64,000 nucleotides of DNA from Stenogyne calaminthoides (Eukaryota > Streptophyta > Magnoliopsida > Lamiales > Lamiaceae), in assembly GCA_037126765.1 (NCBI GenBank), contig JBBCBC010000016.1:13938728-14002727 (forward strand), given 5' to 3'. This document shows, in pieces, positions 22,381-34,807 of this stretch (position 1 is the first letter of the stretch; each line of letters starts with the position of its first letter). The position numbers were made by a program, and so were the translations under genes. A model generated the notes under the pieces. It had not been told where the DNA came from, did no database searches, and saw only the letters and a list, made by a program, of their open reading frames with translations.

Positions 22381-23390
22381 GTTTGAAAGGAAAAAAATGG
22401 AATAATATGAACAAGATTCTTTCTGGTTTTTGTGCAAACCCGTGAAAGAGGATTATATTTTGTCAATATATTCTTGTATGCGTATCAATTAGTTTGTTGT
22501 AAGGATCTCGATATGCAGCAAAAAAAATGATTAATGTTGGAAACCAAATATTAAACCGCGTTAAAAATTATCAAATATAGTAATGATTTTGATCGTGAGA
22601 TTTTTTTTATTATTTTATTGTGACCCTAGCCTTGATCGAAACTATTACCACAAAATAGAAATTTACTAAAGCGTAATTAACGGACCGAACTTATTGGGCG
22701 GACCGGACTTATTGGGCGACCCAGCCCATCGATTCATTGTGGATCCTGCCCAAAGTTGGGCCTCATGACATTTTGATAGTTCTCAATTTTGGCACATTTT
22801 CATCCCTATATTGTTGCTTGTTCTCTCCATTGTTGTTGCATGCAAGCAAAATTTGTTGATGAACATGGGTTTTTATTGATTTCTTATAAGACCAATATAA
22901 TTAATTTTGATGGGTTTGTAATTTTTAAATTTTATTAGATATTTGAGTATTTGAGTATTGTTTTGAGACGTGAATATGCTTGAGAACATGTCATTTTAGA
23001 TAATATAAATATTGAATTATTTTTATAGGTTGTAATAGCGACCGATGATGAGGGGGTTGTATGGGTTGTAATGTCAAATTTTGTATGGGTTGAATTACTT
23101 GGGTAATAGATAGAATTACTTGTGATAAGCATTGATTTTTGTTCGAATTAACTTGTATGGGTTGAAATGAACACTGATTTTGAAGAGGATTGATCACACT
23201 GTTTAACTTTCGATAAATTTTGAATTACTTGTGAAATAAACTCTGAGTGTTGTCGAATTTCTTATGATACATGTCTTTTTGCATATGCTGAATTACTTTT
23301 GAAATAATTATGTCATTTTGGGCATGGATTTGAATAAACCTATATGATATATGATATCATTCCCCTTTCACATGATTCAAATTTTTGTAA

Positions 23391-24360
23391 ATGGAGGCCA
23401 TCGGACGAGATGATTATTTTAAGGGTAGATTAAGTTGCCGGAGTGAGTACGGGGAGAATAAAGGACAAATTGACAAAAGATCAGAAAACATGGTTTCAGA
23501 AATCGTTCTTTGGACAGTTCTACAACATGGTTGACCTTGTTTTCCAAGGCTAGCTCTTCCTTCATCTGATATTCAAGCAAGACAGTTGACTAAAAGGGGA
23601 TAAATTAATTTTTCTTGTGAACAATTGCGCCACAGAATTCGGGCTGAATGAATTTACCCTTATTACAGGTCTGTAATTTGGTTCTAAATCGGTCATTCCG
23701 GTAAGATCGAAGTTTACAAAGCGGTTTTTGGGTCAAGACCAGAGTTGCTTGTAAGAGATATTGAGGAAGTGTTCATGGATGCAACCAACAAAAAATCTAA
23801 CTGTGAACCAGAGGTGAGATTAAAGTTGGCACTCTTTTGGGTCCTGTACGGGATATTTTTGATGAAGGACAACACGACCAAGAAGATTGATACCCTATAC
23901 ATACATCTAACAGAAGACTATGAAACTTTCAACAATTTTCCTTGGGGTCGGGTAACATACAACTATTTAATCACAGACATTCGCAATAGATGCGGTTGAA
24001 CAACTACCGAAAAAAGGAAAAAACGTGCAAAACTGACAAAGATAAGACAGTGCACATGGATCTATACAGATTCACGTATGCTCTTCAATTTTGGGCGTAC
24101 GAAGTTATGCCACTTGTTGTGAAATTTTGTGTTACCCGGAATTCCTCATCTTCAATACCGCATATGTTGGGATGGTCATCAGAAAAGTTTTACCATTTTG
24201 AAGAACTAACAAATACTTATTTTCCAGTGATGATAAGTGGACATGCAGTGGGGGAAAGGATGAGTACAATTGTTATTCATTTTACAACTTTGATTTCTTG
24301 GTTGGGAAGTGTTTCAATGGTGTTGTGTTGTTATTATGAATTTATGATTAATGGATAGAA
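23391..24360 (+). pseudogene. DUF1985 protein remnant, array unit 3
   Basis: Starts ATGGAGGCCATCGGACGAGA. Open stretches include LVRDIEEVFMDATNKKSNCE (from 23748), LALFWVLYGIFLMKDNTTKK, and from 23990 VMPLVVKFCVTRN and IPHMLGWSSEKFYHFEELTN, ending near 24358. Stops and frameshifts separate the stretches. Confidence 0.75.
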
Positions 24361-25370
24361 TTTAAAACACTTATCATAATGCTAGGTTGAAAGGAAAAAA
24401 AATGGAATAATATGAATAAGATTCTTTCTGGTTTTTGTCCTAAGCTGTGAAAGAGGATTATATTATGTCAATATATTCTTGTATGCGTATGAATTAGTTT
24501 GTTGTAAAGATCTCGATATGCAGCAAAAAAAACAATTAATGTTGGAAACCAAATATTAAACTACGTCAAAAATTATTATCAAATATAGTAATGATTCTGA
24601 TCGTGCGATTTTTTTATTCTTTTATTGTGGCCCTAGCCTTGATCGAAATTGTTACCACAAAATAGAAATTTACTAAAGCGTAATTGTCGGACCGGACATA
24701 ATGGGCGGCCCATCCCATTGATTCGTTGTGGATCCTGCCCACATTTGGGCCTCATGGCATTTCGATAGTTCTCCATTTTGGCACCTTAACATCCCTGTAT
24801 TGTTGCTTGTTCTCTCAATTGTTGTTGCATGCAAGCAAAATTTGTTGATGAACATGGGTTTTTATTGATTTCTTATAAGACCAATTTAATTAAGTTTGAT
24901 GGGTTTGTGATTTTTAAATTGTATTAGATATTTGAGTATTTGACTGTTGTTTTGAGACGTGAATATGCTTTGGAACATGTCATCTTAGATAATGTAAATG
25001 TTGCATTATTTGTATAGGTTGTAATGTCGGTTGATGATGAGGGGGTTGTATGGGTTTTAATGTCAGATTTTGTATGGGATGTATGGGTTGAATTACTTGG
25101 GAAATAGATTGTATTTTTGTTTGAATTAACTTGTATGGGTTGAAATGAACACTGATTTTGAAGATGATTGATCGCACTGTTTAACTTGCGATAAATTTTG
25201 AATTACTTGTGAAATAAACTCAGAGTTTTGTCGAATTTCTTGTGATAAATGTCGGTTTTTACATGGACTGATTTACTTTTGAAATAATTATGTCATTTTG
25301 GGCATGAATTTGAATCAACCTATATGATGTATGATATCATTCTCCTTTCACATGATTCACATTTTTGTAG

Positions 25371-26345
25371 ATGGAGGCCATCTGTCGAGATGATTATTTT
25401 AAGGGTAGATTAAGTTACCGAAGTGATCTTTTTGAATAAGGGGAGGATAGAGGATAAATTGACAAAAGATCAGAAAGAACAGTTTTAGAAATCGTGCTTC
25501 GACAGTTCTACAACATGATTTACCTTGTGTTCCAAGGCCATCTCTTCCTTCATGTGATATTCAACCAAGACAGTAAACTAAAAGGGGATAAATTAATTTT
25601 TCATGTGAACAATTGCGCCACGGAGTTCGGGCTGAATGAATTTACCCTTATTACAGGTCTGCAATTTGGTTTTAAATCGGCCATTCCGGTAAGATTCAAG
25701 TTTACAAAGCGATTTTTGGGTCAAGACCGGAGATGCTTGTAAGAGATATTGAGCAAGTGTTCATGGATGCAACCAAAAAGAAATCTAACTGTGAACCAGA
25801 GGTGGGATTAAAGTGGGCACTCTTGTGGGTCCTGTACGGGATATTGTTGATGAAGGACAACACGACCAAGAAGATTGATACCCAGTACATACATCTAATG
25901 GAAGACTATGAAGCTTTCAACAATTTTCCTCAGGGTCGGGTAACATACAACTGTTTAGTCACAAACATTTGCAATAGATGCGACCGAACAGCTACCGGAA
26001 GAAGAAAAAAAAAGTGCAAAACTGATAAAAATAAGATAGTGCACATGGACCTATACGGATTCACACATTCTCTTTAATTTTGGGCGTACGAAGTTATGTC
26101 ATTTGTTGCGAAATTGTGTGTTACCCGGAAGTCCGCATCTTCAATAACGTGTATGTTGTGATGGCCATGGGAAAAGTTTTACCGTTTCGAAGAACTAACA
26201 AATACTTGTTTTCCAATGATGAAAAGTGGAGATGCGGTGGAGGAAAGGATGAGTACAGTTGTTATTCATATTACAACTCTGATTTCTTGGTTGGGAAGTG
26301 TTTCAATGGTGTTGTGTTGTTATTATGAATTTATGATTTATGGAT
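25371..26345 (+). pseudogene. DUF1985 protein remnant, array unit 4 (most complete)
   Basis: Reads LIFHVNNCATEFGLNEFTLI, then TGLQFGFKSAIPVRFK, the DUF1985 core, followed after a one-base shift near 25735 by LVRDIEQVFMDATKKKSNCE and EDYEAFNNFPQGRVTYNC. Later frames keep YEVMSFVAKLCVTRKSASSI and RMSTVVIHITTLISWLGSVS. At least one stop upstream (near 25487) and two frameshifts remain. The downstream part of the unit is truncated near 26728. Confidence 0.8.
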
Positions 26346-26768
26346 AGAATTTAAAACACTTGTCATAATGTTAGGTTAAAAAAAATGGAATAATACGAAC
26401 AAGATTCTTTCTGGTTTTCGTGCTAAGTTGTGAAAGAGTATTATATTTTGTCAACATATTCTTGTATGTGTATCAATTAGTTTGTTGTAAAGATCTCGAT
26501 ATGCAACAAAAAAAATTAATGTTGGAAATCAAATATTAAATCGCGTTAAAATATATCAAATATGGTAATAATTCTGATCGTGCGATTTTTTTTGTGACCC
26601 TAGCCGTGATCGAAATTGTTACCACAAAATAGAAATTTACTAAAGCGTAATTATCGGACCGATCTTAATGGGCGGCCCAGCCCATCGATTCATTGTGGAT
26701 CCTGCCAATAGTTGGGCCTCATGGCATTTAAAAATCGAGGTCCATCCCAGTGTTAGGAATATAATGCC

Positions 26769-27545
26769 ATGTTTGGTGAAAGGAGTGATTATTTTTCGAG
26801 CAATTATGAACCCCACTTTTACAAAATGACTAGCCGTTGCACTTGGCACCAAAATGTTACAAAATGCGTCAAATCAAGAGGTAATTGTTTACGTAAAAAT
26901 CGAATTAGTAATTCTTCTAAAACTTCTAATAAAAGGATTTTCCCAAATCAACAAATTGGTTTTAGTCAAAAAAGACATTTCACTAGAGATAATAAGTTCA
27001 GATATGATCCTGAGTTTAGAAAGAATATTAAATGTGATACATGTTCTGGAAATGGTCATTATACTAATGAATGTGCTAATATTTTACTTAGGAAGAAACT
27101 AAACTTTAATGCAACTCTAAGTGATGATTCTGATGATGCTAAAAATGAGTTAAGTGTTTTGTCTGCTAGAATAGAGTATGATGATACGTTTGATGATGAT
27201 CTTAATGATTATTATTCTAGTGTTGAATCAAATGTTGGTATAAAATCTGAAACAACATTGTGTGATATTTTTCATGATATAAACTGTTTTAATGGAACTA
27301 TTCTGGAAACTGATAAATCTCATACTGCTGAATTCAACTCTGAATGTTTGAAACTTAAATTAGATTTGGAAACTCAAATTCAGATTTTTAACTTGTTATC
27401 TTTAGAAAATTCTTATTTAAGAGATTCACTGATTAAACTTGAAGTTATTTTAACTAGAAAAGATCTTGAGATTTATGTTCTACAAGAAGAATTCAAAGGT
27501 TCTACTTTAAGCTTTAAGAAATTTTCAAACAGTACTACTACTTAA
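26769..27545 (+). CDS. Sirevirus-like Copia gag fragment with CCHC zinc knuckle (258 aa, open)
   Basis: The frame is uninterrupted. It has a basic, Asn/Lys-rich N-terminal part, a zinc knuckle at residues 89-102 (Cys89-x2-Cys92-x4-His97-x4-Cys102), an acidic run (LSDDSDD) just after, and a C-terminal segment rich in Leu/Glu likely to form a coiled coil. Knuckle, then SDDSD, then coiled coil is the order in Sirevirus gag. Gag forms the particle and binds genomic RNA. No primer site, LTR or pol is next to it, and the left edge abuts the truncated DUF1985 unit 4, so this is a fragment. The first 30 or so residues may not be genuine gag. Confidence 0.65.
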   Translation: MFGERSDYFSSNYEPHFYKMTSRCTWHQNVTKCVKSRGNCLRKNRISNSSKTSNKRIFPNQQIGFSQKRHFTRDNKFRYDPEFRKNIKCDTCSGNGHYTNECANILLRKKLNFNATLSDDSDDAKNELSVLSARIEYDDTFDDDLNDYYSSVESNVGIKSETTLCDIFHDINCFNGTILETDKSHTAEFNSECLKLKLDLETQIQIFNLLSLENSYLRDSLIKLEVILTRKDLEIYVLQEEFKGSTLSFKKFSNSTTT

Positions 27546-27597
27546 TTGAATGATGCTTTTGATATTTACTAATGTTTGTTGTATTAATGATTATAGC

Positions 27598-27760
27598 TTT
27601 TGGTATTGGTATTGTTGATTATTGTTTGTGGTATTGATGATTAATGCTTGTGGTATTGGTGATAGTTGCTTGTGGTATTGGTTATGGTATTGTTGATTTT
27701 TTTTGTGATATTGATGATTAATGCTTGTGATATTATTTATTAATACTTGTGGTATATTGA
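27598..27760. repeat. Degenerate minisatellite (TGTGGTATTG(G/A)TGAT units)
   Basis: Roughly ten irregular units of GTGGTATTG, GTTGATTA and TGATTAATGCT motifs. It produces a low-complexity Asn/Gln/Tyr-rich frame on the minus strand that is not a gene. Confidence 0.7.
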
Positions 27761-29542
27761 AAAGAGTGAAAAATATTGAGAAAGAATTTTTTATAATATC
27801 ACTCGACCACATAAGACATATTTCTTAAAAATTTTGTGACCTTAAACTATAAATTATCTGAGAGTTTTTCAGCATAAAATTAAATTAATGAAAGAAGCAA
27901 GAGAAAATTCGACAAAAGAAAAAAAAAATTAATGAAAGAAGCAAGAAAATTTTGATTAAAAAAACTCTTAAAAATAAAAATGGGGGAAGTAAAGGCCGAA
28001 TCGAGCACCTTGCCCTCATAATAGTTGTACTTAACCATCAGGCCATGTTGCAAATGTTATAAGAATGTGTCATATATCGAGTCCACAACTTTTAGGTTCA
28101 AAATGAGTTCCTATAATATTAATAGATCCAATCAATTTAAAGCAATACTCTTGGGTTCAAATTGAGTAGATAAAAAACATAAATGCCCTTAAATTTTGTA
28201 AACCCCTCCTTCAGCTCTTTTGTAATAGTTGATAGGACATTTGAGCATCACACTTTTCCATGCACCAAATTATTACATCCGATCCTGCAACATTCAACCT
28301 CCATAATCCATTTATATATAATTACATCTATCTTGCAACACTCACCGAATTAAAATCTAAAAATTTTACATATTATCTTCCAAATTAAAAAATTTAGATA
28401 TTTTCAACATGCACTTGTGCATGAATACATGAATATACGCAAAAAATTATGCATCTAGTCATAAATTCATGAACATGTGCATAACCCATGTACCCCTAAA
28501 ATTCGGAAATATTTCTCTTTCCATTGTCTATCTTGCAGAAAATAACAAATCTGTACAGAAAATAAAAAACTCAGATCTTAAAAAATGCATCTTCAAATCT
28601 TCAAAAAACTTTGATGAAGAAGAAGTTTAGATCTGCAATTTCTGCATATACTGAAAATAATTTCCCAAAGACTGAGAGTTGTCCCAACAGAATCAATCAC
28701 CAAACCCACTAAATCAAAACAAACAAACTAAAATCTCATATTTTTTAAAAAAAAAAAGAAATTTACAGGGGATTTCCCCAAAGCTTCTCTTCAAATCTCC
28801 TTCCATCGGGTTCGGCCGAAGGCCAAGAATTGCAATAAGCCGGCTCTGAAGTCCTCCACCGCCACCCGCCGCATCTACATCGACAACCCAAAAATGGTGG
28901 TGGTGTGTGCCCTTCGATTATGTCGCATATTTGTACATTGTGGTAGCTTGAACCCATAAACGGGACTCGCACCGCTGTCGCCTCCTCGCCGACGAACCCA
29001 ACTATTCCGACTATTTGAGAACGACGGTGGTGAAAGCTCTTGAACCCAGTTCTTTTATTCATCTATTTTATCGTCGGGATATATGTGCAGGATGAGGGAG
29101 CGTATAAGGGTTGTGGACTAATTTTATGGTGGTGTAGTGGTGGCTTGAACTCAGGTGGCAGTGGTGGCTTGCATATGATGGTGGGGACTTTTTTGGAAGA
29201 GAGGAGTGAGAGAGAGAATGAGTGAATGAGAAGATGGCTTTTTGACAAGTGAGAGAGTGTGGGGGTTAAAATGGGCTTTTCAACACTGTTTTTGGACATA
29301 TGAGTTATTTTAAAAGTTACTTGAACCTATGAGTTATTATTAGGAAATAAATCACTTAGTCAATTATTTATTCCATGATTTGTTCTAATTAATTGTAATT
29401 AGTCAAATGTAATTATTAACTGGTGATTTAAAAATCTTGTTAGTTATACTATGGACTTTTTTTGGACCTAAGAGTAGTTAATTCTTATTAGATGATATAC
29501 ACGTTTTCACGCCGAAGTGTGCTATAATTAAAAAAGTCACAA
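27761..29542. other. No gene recognised; AT-rich with a GC-richer island at 28790-29240
   Basis: Frames of 99 and 78 codons on the minus strand and 61 on the plus strand overlap in the island (28763-29299). None shows a motif or plausible composition. It could be a captured fragment of a host 5' region. Confidence 0.4.
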
Positions 29543-29551
29543 TTAGTCAAA

Positions 29552-30260
29552 GAGTGCTACTAAACACACCCTAAAATAATCTAAACACACCTCAATTGTT
29601 AAACATACCTCAATAAAATTTAAAAATTAACATGCATTACTAAACACACCCCATTTCTTTCCTATTATATCATTCCTCTATCAAAATAAAAAATAATATT
29701 TTCTTAACTTTCTTTCTGTCATGAATATTTCTCTCCTAAAAAATCATTTGATTCTTTCGTATTTGTTAATTTTTTATGAAAATTAATTTAATATTTTTAA
29801 TATTTTTTTATTTTATTTAATTTTAATTGATTTTTTAATTTTTTAATTTTTTTTAATTTTACTTATTTTTGAAGATTTAGTAGATTTTTATAATATTTTT
29901 AAATTTTATTTTAATTTTTTTTCGATTTTCTTATGTGATTATTTTAATTTAGTTATTTTTTAGAGCTACAGTTTTTTTTTTAATTATTTTTAGATTTTAA
30001 GTTAATTTTTTTAAAATTTTCAATTATTTTTCCATGTATAAATTAATTTTTAAAAAAACAGATTAAAAAAAAATAAAGAACTAATTTCAAAGTGGAAAAA
30101 ATTTAAAGAACTAAAATAAAAAGTAAACAAAACTTGAAACACAAATAATACACATATTTATATAGGGTAACTTATTGTATATATATATATGTGTGTGTGT
30201 GTGTGTCTTTAAAATTATGGGGTGTGTTTAGAAGATTTTGGCGTGTGTTTAGTGGCACTC
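29552..30260. mobile_element. 709-bp MITE of the Mutator type
   Basis: Perfect 9-bp duplication TTAGTCAAA at 29543-29551 and 30261-30269. Terminal inverted repeats of about 40 bp start GAGTGCTACTAAACACACCC on the left and GAGTGCCACTAAACACACGC on the right (minus strand). The interior is very AT-rich and non-coding, with a (TA)n(TG)n tract at about 30177-30206. A 9-bp duplication with G-starting inverted repeats is the mark of Mutator-like elements. Confidence 0.9.
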
Positions 30261-30269
30261 TTAGTCAAA

Positions 30270-31998
30270 ATTAAATTAAAATTACACGGTGCAAATGGTG
30301 TACACAAGTGTGACTTATATCTAATGTGACTCATTTAATTGTGATCCTACCCCAATCACAACAAAGTGAGGTCTAAATACTAAATTGTTGTTATGCCAAA
30401 TATATAAGACCATCTAACAAAGACTCTCCTTAAGCAATATGTGTCTCAAGTTTATTTTTATTCAACGGTTTGAGTTAATTGTATTCAATGGACTCTTTAA
30501 TTGCTGGATATTTTAACTTTTAATAGGAAATAAAAATTTTATATACTCAATTAAGATCTTCTGTAAATAAATAATATATATCCATTGGCGGATCTATAGT
30601 TGGGTTGCACCGGACTCCAACCTTGTGCAAGCCCCAACTAACCTACTATATATTTATATGTAATATGTGAATAAAATTAAATTTATAAATCTAAGCTCAA
30701 CCATATATTAATTCTTATTATTATTTAATTTGCAATCCTCAACCCAAAATTAAAGTTCATTCCCACATTTTATGTTCAATTATTAAAAATTAAGATACAA
30801 TATATGCAGCTTGGGCTTAATATCATTTATTTCCCAAATTCTATCATGTCTCCTTTCTTTCCTTTCATTTTCTTATCAAAACTTAATTAATGTATTGAAA
30901 TTCAAGAATTTCATCCACAACAAAGATTTTACTGTATTGCAATTTTAGAGCTTGAAGCAAACTTCACACCCAAACATTCAGAGTACAATCATATGAATAT
31001 AGTTTTTTTTTAATTTAATATTTTTATTTATTTAACTTGTTCAATATTAAAAATGTGTATTTTTCTCTCAATTTTTGTCCTTTTCTTTTGAGGAAAATAC
31101 TTGAGTAATTTATTTATTTTTTGTTATATATTTTGATAATGATAATTTTGTTGGCCACTTTAATATAAAAAAAAAACTAAAAAAATAATAATATATTAAC
31201 CCAAGTTAAATGAGACATTATTATTTTTAATTGATTAATGTTTCTTGGAATGGTTAAATACAAATATTGAGCATAAGTTGTAACTATTTATTAATAGAGA
31301 AGTAATGTATTTTACAAATGAACATCAATCTTTTAGAAGATATTTTGTTTAAAATATAGATAAATTTATACTTATTTATTGATAAGTTTTATGTTTGAAA
31401 TCTCATATGACACAACCTAAATGAATATATTAAAAAACATTGTATGTAAATGTAAAATTTTAATGTGACGAAACTATAATAATTTTCAGTCCACCTCACT
31501 ATTAAATCCTGAATCGGCTTCTGTATATATCTAAATTAAATAAGATCTACACGTTTTATATTATTCAAAATAAATTAAATAAGATCTACACGTTTTATAT
31601 TATTCAAAATAAATAAGATTAACTCTAAATAATATATAGATAATGCTTCTAAATAATATGATCTATAATATCTAAATAGTAAATAAAAAGATGATGAGTC
31701 ATACAATATCTAAATAAGATTTGCTCGTATCTAAATAGTTTTTCTTAAATTATAAAGAATAAAGGAAAAAAATTCATAAGATGTATTTAAATCGATTTTC
31801 TTGAATAAAAAGAATAAAGGAAAAAAATCATATTATGTATATATATATGTATAATTTTCTTTAAATATATATGCACATACGAAAATTCTACATTATATAA
31901 GATCTGGTATTTGTTATTCCATATATTTTTCGAGGTTAATAAATCCATATTATTACATATATAAGATCTAAATAATATATATATATATACACAATTTT
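30270..31998. other. No gene recognised; AT-rich DNA
   Basis: No protein match. A 39-bp direct duplication (31533-31612, AAATTAAATAAGATCTACAC twice) and several TA runs are the only structures seen. Confidence 0.5.
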
Positions 31999-32530
31999 GA
32001 TATGGAGACCACGAGTGGTCATCTTATGGAGCCAAATTGATGATTTGACTTTCCACCTCAGCATATTACCTAATTAAATAATTTAAATTAATTTAAAAAA
32101 ATCCTACATCCTAAAACCTAAATCATGAATCCTAAACCATGACCCATTCGGGCCGGGTGAACCATGAACACTCGAGCAGAGTTAACCATGAACCATGAAC
32201 CACTCGGGTCGGGTTTGGATCCATAATTTAATTTAAATTATTTAATTAGTGCAAATTAAGTGATATTTTTTTTCAAAATTTAATTTAAATTATTTAAATG
32301 AGTAAATTAAATTACGGAGAACCCGACCCGAATGGTTCATGGTTCACTCTGCCCGAGTGGTTCATGGTTCACCCGGCCCGAATGGGTCATGGTTTAGGGT
32401 TCATGATTTAGATTTTAGGTTGTAGGATTTTTTTTTCAAAATTAATTTAAATTATTTAATTAGATAATAAGCTTTGGTGGAAAGTCAAATCATCAATTGA
32501 GCTCCATAAGGTGACCATAAGGTGACCATC
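31999..32530. mobile_element. Fold-back (long inverted repeat) element, about 530 bp
   Basis: The left arm (31999 to about 32270) and right arm (about 32276 to 32530) are inverted copies over nearly their whole length. Matching blocks include AATTGATGATTTGACTTTCC, CATGACCCATTCGGGCCGGG and GAACCATTCGGGTCGGGTT-type sequence. It is non-coding. AT tracts flank both sides and no clear target duplication was found. Confidence 0.75.
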
Positions 32531-32539
32531 AAAACTATC

Positions 32540-32551
<12 letters not shown>

Positions 32552-32599
<48 letters not shown>
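32552..32599. repeat. (AT)n microsatellite
   Basis: Almost pure alternating AT, giving an artefactual Ile/Tyr run in a minus-strand frame. Confidence 0.95.
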
Positions 32600-32602
<3 letters not shown>

Positions 32603-32608
32603 TCCTAG

Positions 32609-33278
32609 CTATAATGCATGGATTCTTCAAAATTGAGCAGTATGCAGTATTGGATACGCCGAGGGTGCAGGTGCGGATGGGATTCGCCTCGAATTTGCAC
32701 CCGATTTGCGCGTGGCGTATCCCAATATGTTTATGTTTTTTTTTTAATTCGGATACGCATAGCCCCCTCAGAGGATACACGCATGACGCATCGGATATGT
32801 ATTGGGGTATTATTGTAAAATTTATTAAATTTCGGAGGTTTTTTTGTAATATTTTAAAATTTACTAATAATTTAATAAATTAAATAACAAACCCCATAGG
32901 TCCAAACTTACGTCAATTCGGGAACAATATTATGTACTACTCATTAACAAGAAAATATTACTATAATTTATAAATAATTCTTAATAAATTAAATGTTAAA
33001 TAAGTAAATAATTAATAAATTAACAATCAGAACTCAATAAAATGAACTAATCAAACAACTACTCTTGATATTATGTACATGTGTTTTAACTACTCTTGTT
33101 ATTATTACAGGTGTTATATTGTTGCAATTTTTTGATATTATTACAGGTTTATATATAATTAAATAAAAATAAATTGACGTATCCCCGACGTATCGTATCC
33201 TAAAATATTAAAAATCTTCGGATCCCCGCATACGAAACGTATCATATCTGCACCCCACACTCGTATTCGTGCAACATA
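32609..33278. mobile_element. MITE family A, copy 1 (670 bp), near NLR 3' side
   Basis: 9-bp duplication GTATCCTAG at 32600-32608 and 33279-33287. Imperfect terminal repeats: CTATAATGCATGGATTC on the left, TATGTTGCACGAATAC (minus strand) on the right. It has GC-richer ends with GGATACG/CGTATCC motifs and an AT-rich middle. A second copy in the opposite orientation lies at 37726-38327. Non-coding. Confidence 0.8.
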
Positions 33279-33604
33279 GTATCCTAGTAATTTTCATTAT
33301 TATTTATTAATATTTATTCCAAAAAAAATTCTCATCATTATTACTTGTTAACATTTGTTCCAAATGAAATTTTTCAATTCATTGTTATTTGTTAATATTT
33401 GTTCTAAAGATCTTTTCCCAATTTGCTAATTATTTTTAGCGGAAAAATTCAATGATTTTTAAATTTAGGCCGATTTCTGATATTATATGTATATATATAG
33501 ATTACATGAGTATTATAGTTGTACAACAATTATATCATTAATTTTGAAAAAAAAAATACAGCCATAAAATGATCATTTAAATTTACACAACTACATAATA
33601 ATAG

Positions 33605-34496
33605 AAGGGGTTAATTCTAAATAAATACACAACATTTAGATCAAATATCAATTTAATCACGACCTTCAAAATTATTGTATAAAAGTTCAATCTTTGATGT
33701 TGTTGCAAATTAATACACGTTTTTTTCCAACTACCGTGAAGAGACGATGTGACTCGCCAAAATTATTATTTTTGTTATGTCAAACTACACTTAGGATGAA
33801 ATGTCTAAATCATAAATATAAAAAATATTTTAAAAGTGAACTAAAAACAAAATAAAAAACAAAATAAATAAAATCTAAAAAAAATAAAAAATATTTAAAT
33901 CTAAATTTCAAACCTTAAAAACTAATTCTCGTCGTCAATGTTTTAAAATTAAATATATTCCCATGTTCCAAAATTAAATGTAATCCCTTAATTTCTCTTC
34001 TCCCATTCAATCCACTCATTGTCTATTGTCGCTCCCTCAACCCCTCACTTGTTGTTCTTATTGCAGTCGACTTCCTTAAACTAAATTTTGTGAATTATTT
34101 ATTGATATTTGATAAATTTTATGTAATGGATATAAATTTTATTTTTTTATTTATATTTTAATTATTTTAATTATTATTTTTTGTTTTAATTTATTTTAAA
34201 AATGTGTAATATTATGTGGAATAATTTAAAAAATATTATCTAATATGTATTAATTTATTTTAAAAATGTGTAATATTATGTGGAATAATTTAAAAAATAT
34301 TATTTAATATGTATCATTCTAACTGTCAAGTATACACATGCTTCGGTGAGTCAATTCTCCTCTTCGCGCCCGGAGAAAAAAAAACATGTATCAATTTGTA
34401 ACAATATCAAAGCTTGTGCTTTAATACAAAAATTTTGAAGGTCATGATTAAATTGATATTTGGTCAAAAGATCGTGTATTTATTTAGAATTAACTC
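33605..34496. mobile_element. 892-bp MITE with about 110-bp terminal inverted repeats
   Basis: The left repeat (from GGTTAATTCTAAATAAATAC at 33609) matches the right end on the minus strand (GAGTTAATTCTAAATAAATA), with shared TCAATTTAATCA(C/T)GACCTTC further in. Flanks are TAATAG (33599-33604 and 34497-34502), a probable duplication of 6 bp or more. A 64-bp direct duplication lies inside (about 34192-34316). Non-coding. Confidence 0.75.
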
Positions 34497-34807
34497 TAAT
34501 AGTTTGACGTGAAAAGAACACATGTCGATACGGGTTACACCAGCAACAAAATAAACACCCCAGATCTGAAGTCGTGACAAATTCCAATGTAAAATACGAG
34601 ATGAAAAAAATTATCAAATTAATAAACGTAGCAAAGTGAATATGTCAAACTAACCAAATCATTCCAAATACATATGCAATATGTCAAACTAACCAAAAGA
34701 TGGTTCAAAAGAAGCAATGCATGCATACATCTGAAATATGTCAAACAACTAACCAAATCATTCCATAATAAAATTGAAGCATACAAAGAAATTCAAAAGA
34801 GGGATAA

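Larger units (their letters stand above)
17798..26728 (+). repeat. Four-copy tandem array of a DUF1985 gene unit, period about 1,980 bp
   Basis: Units start at the shared CTATATGATGTATGATATCA motif at about 17798, 19497, 23338 and 25318. Unit 1 is about 1,699 bp (internal deletion), unit 2 about 2,001 bp once its solo LTR is removed, unit 3 about 1,980 bp, and unit 4 is cut off near 26728. Each has ATTTTTGTAG|ATGGAGGCCATC (possible splice acceptor), a DUF1985 coding part, and about 1 kb of AT-rich downstream DNA. Confidence 0.9.

Noticed and set aside
28763..29299. Minus-strand frames of 99 and 78 codons
   Set aside because: Overlapping frames with no motif; composition reflects a GC-richer island.
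32535..32780. Minus-strand frame ending in a Tyr/Ile repeat
   Set aside because: Translation of an (AT)n tract fused to MITE sequence.
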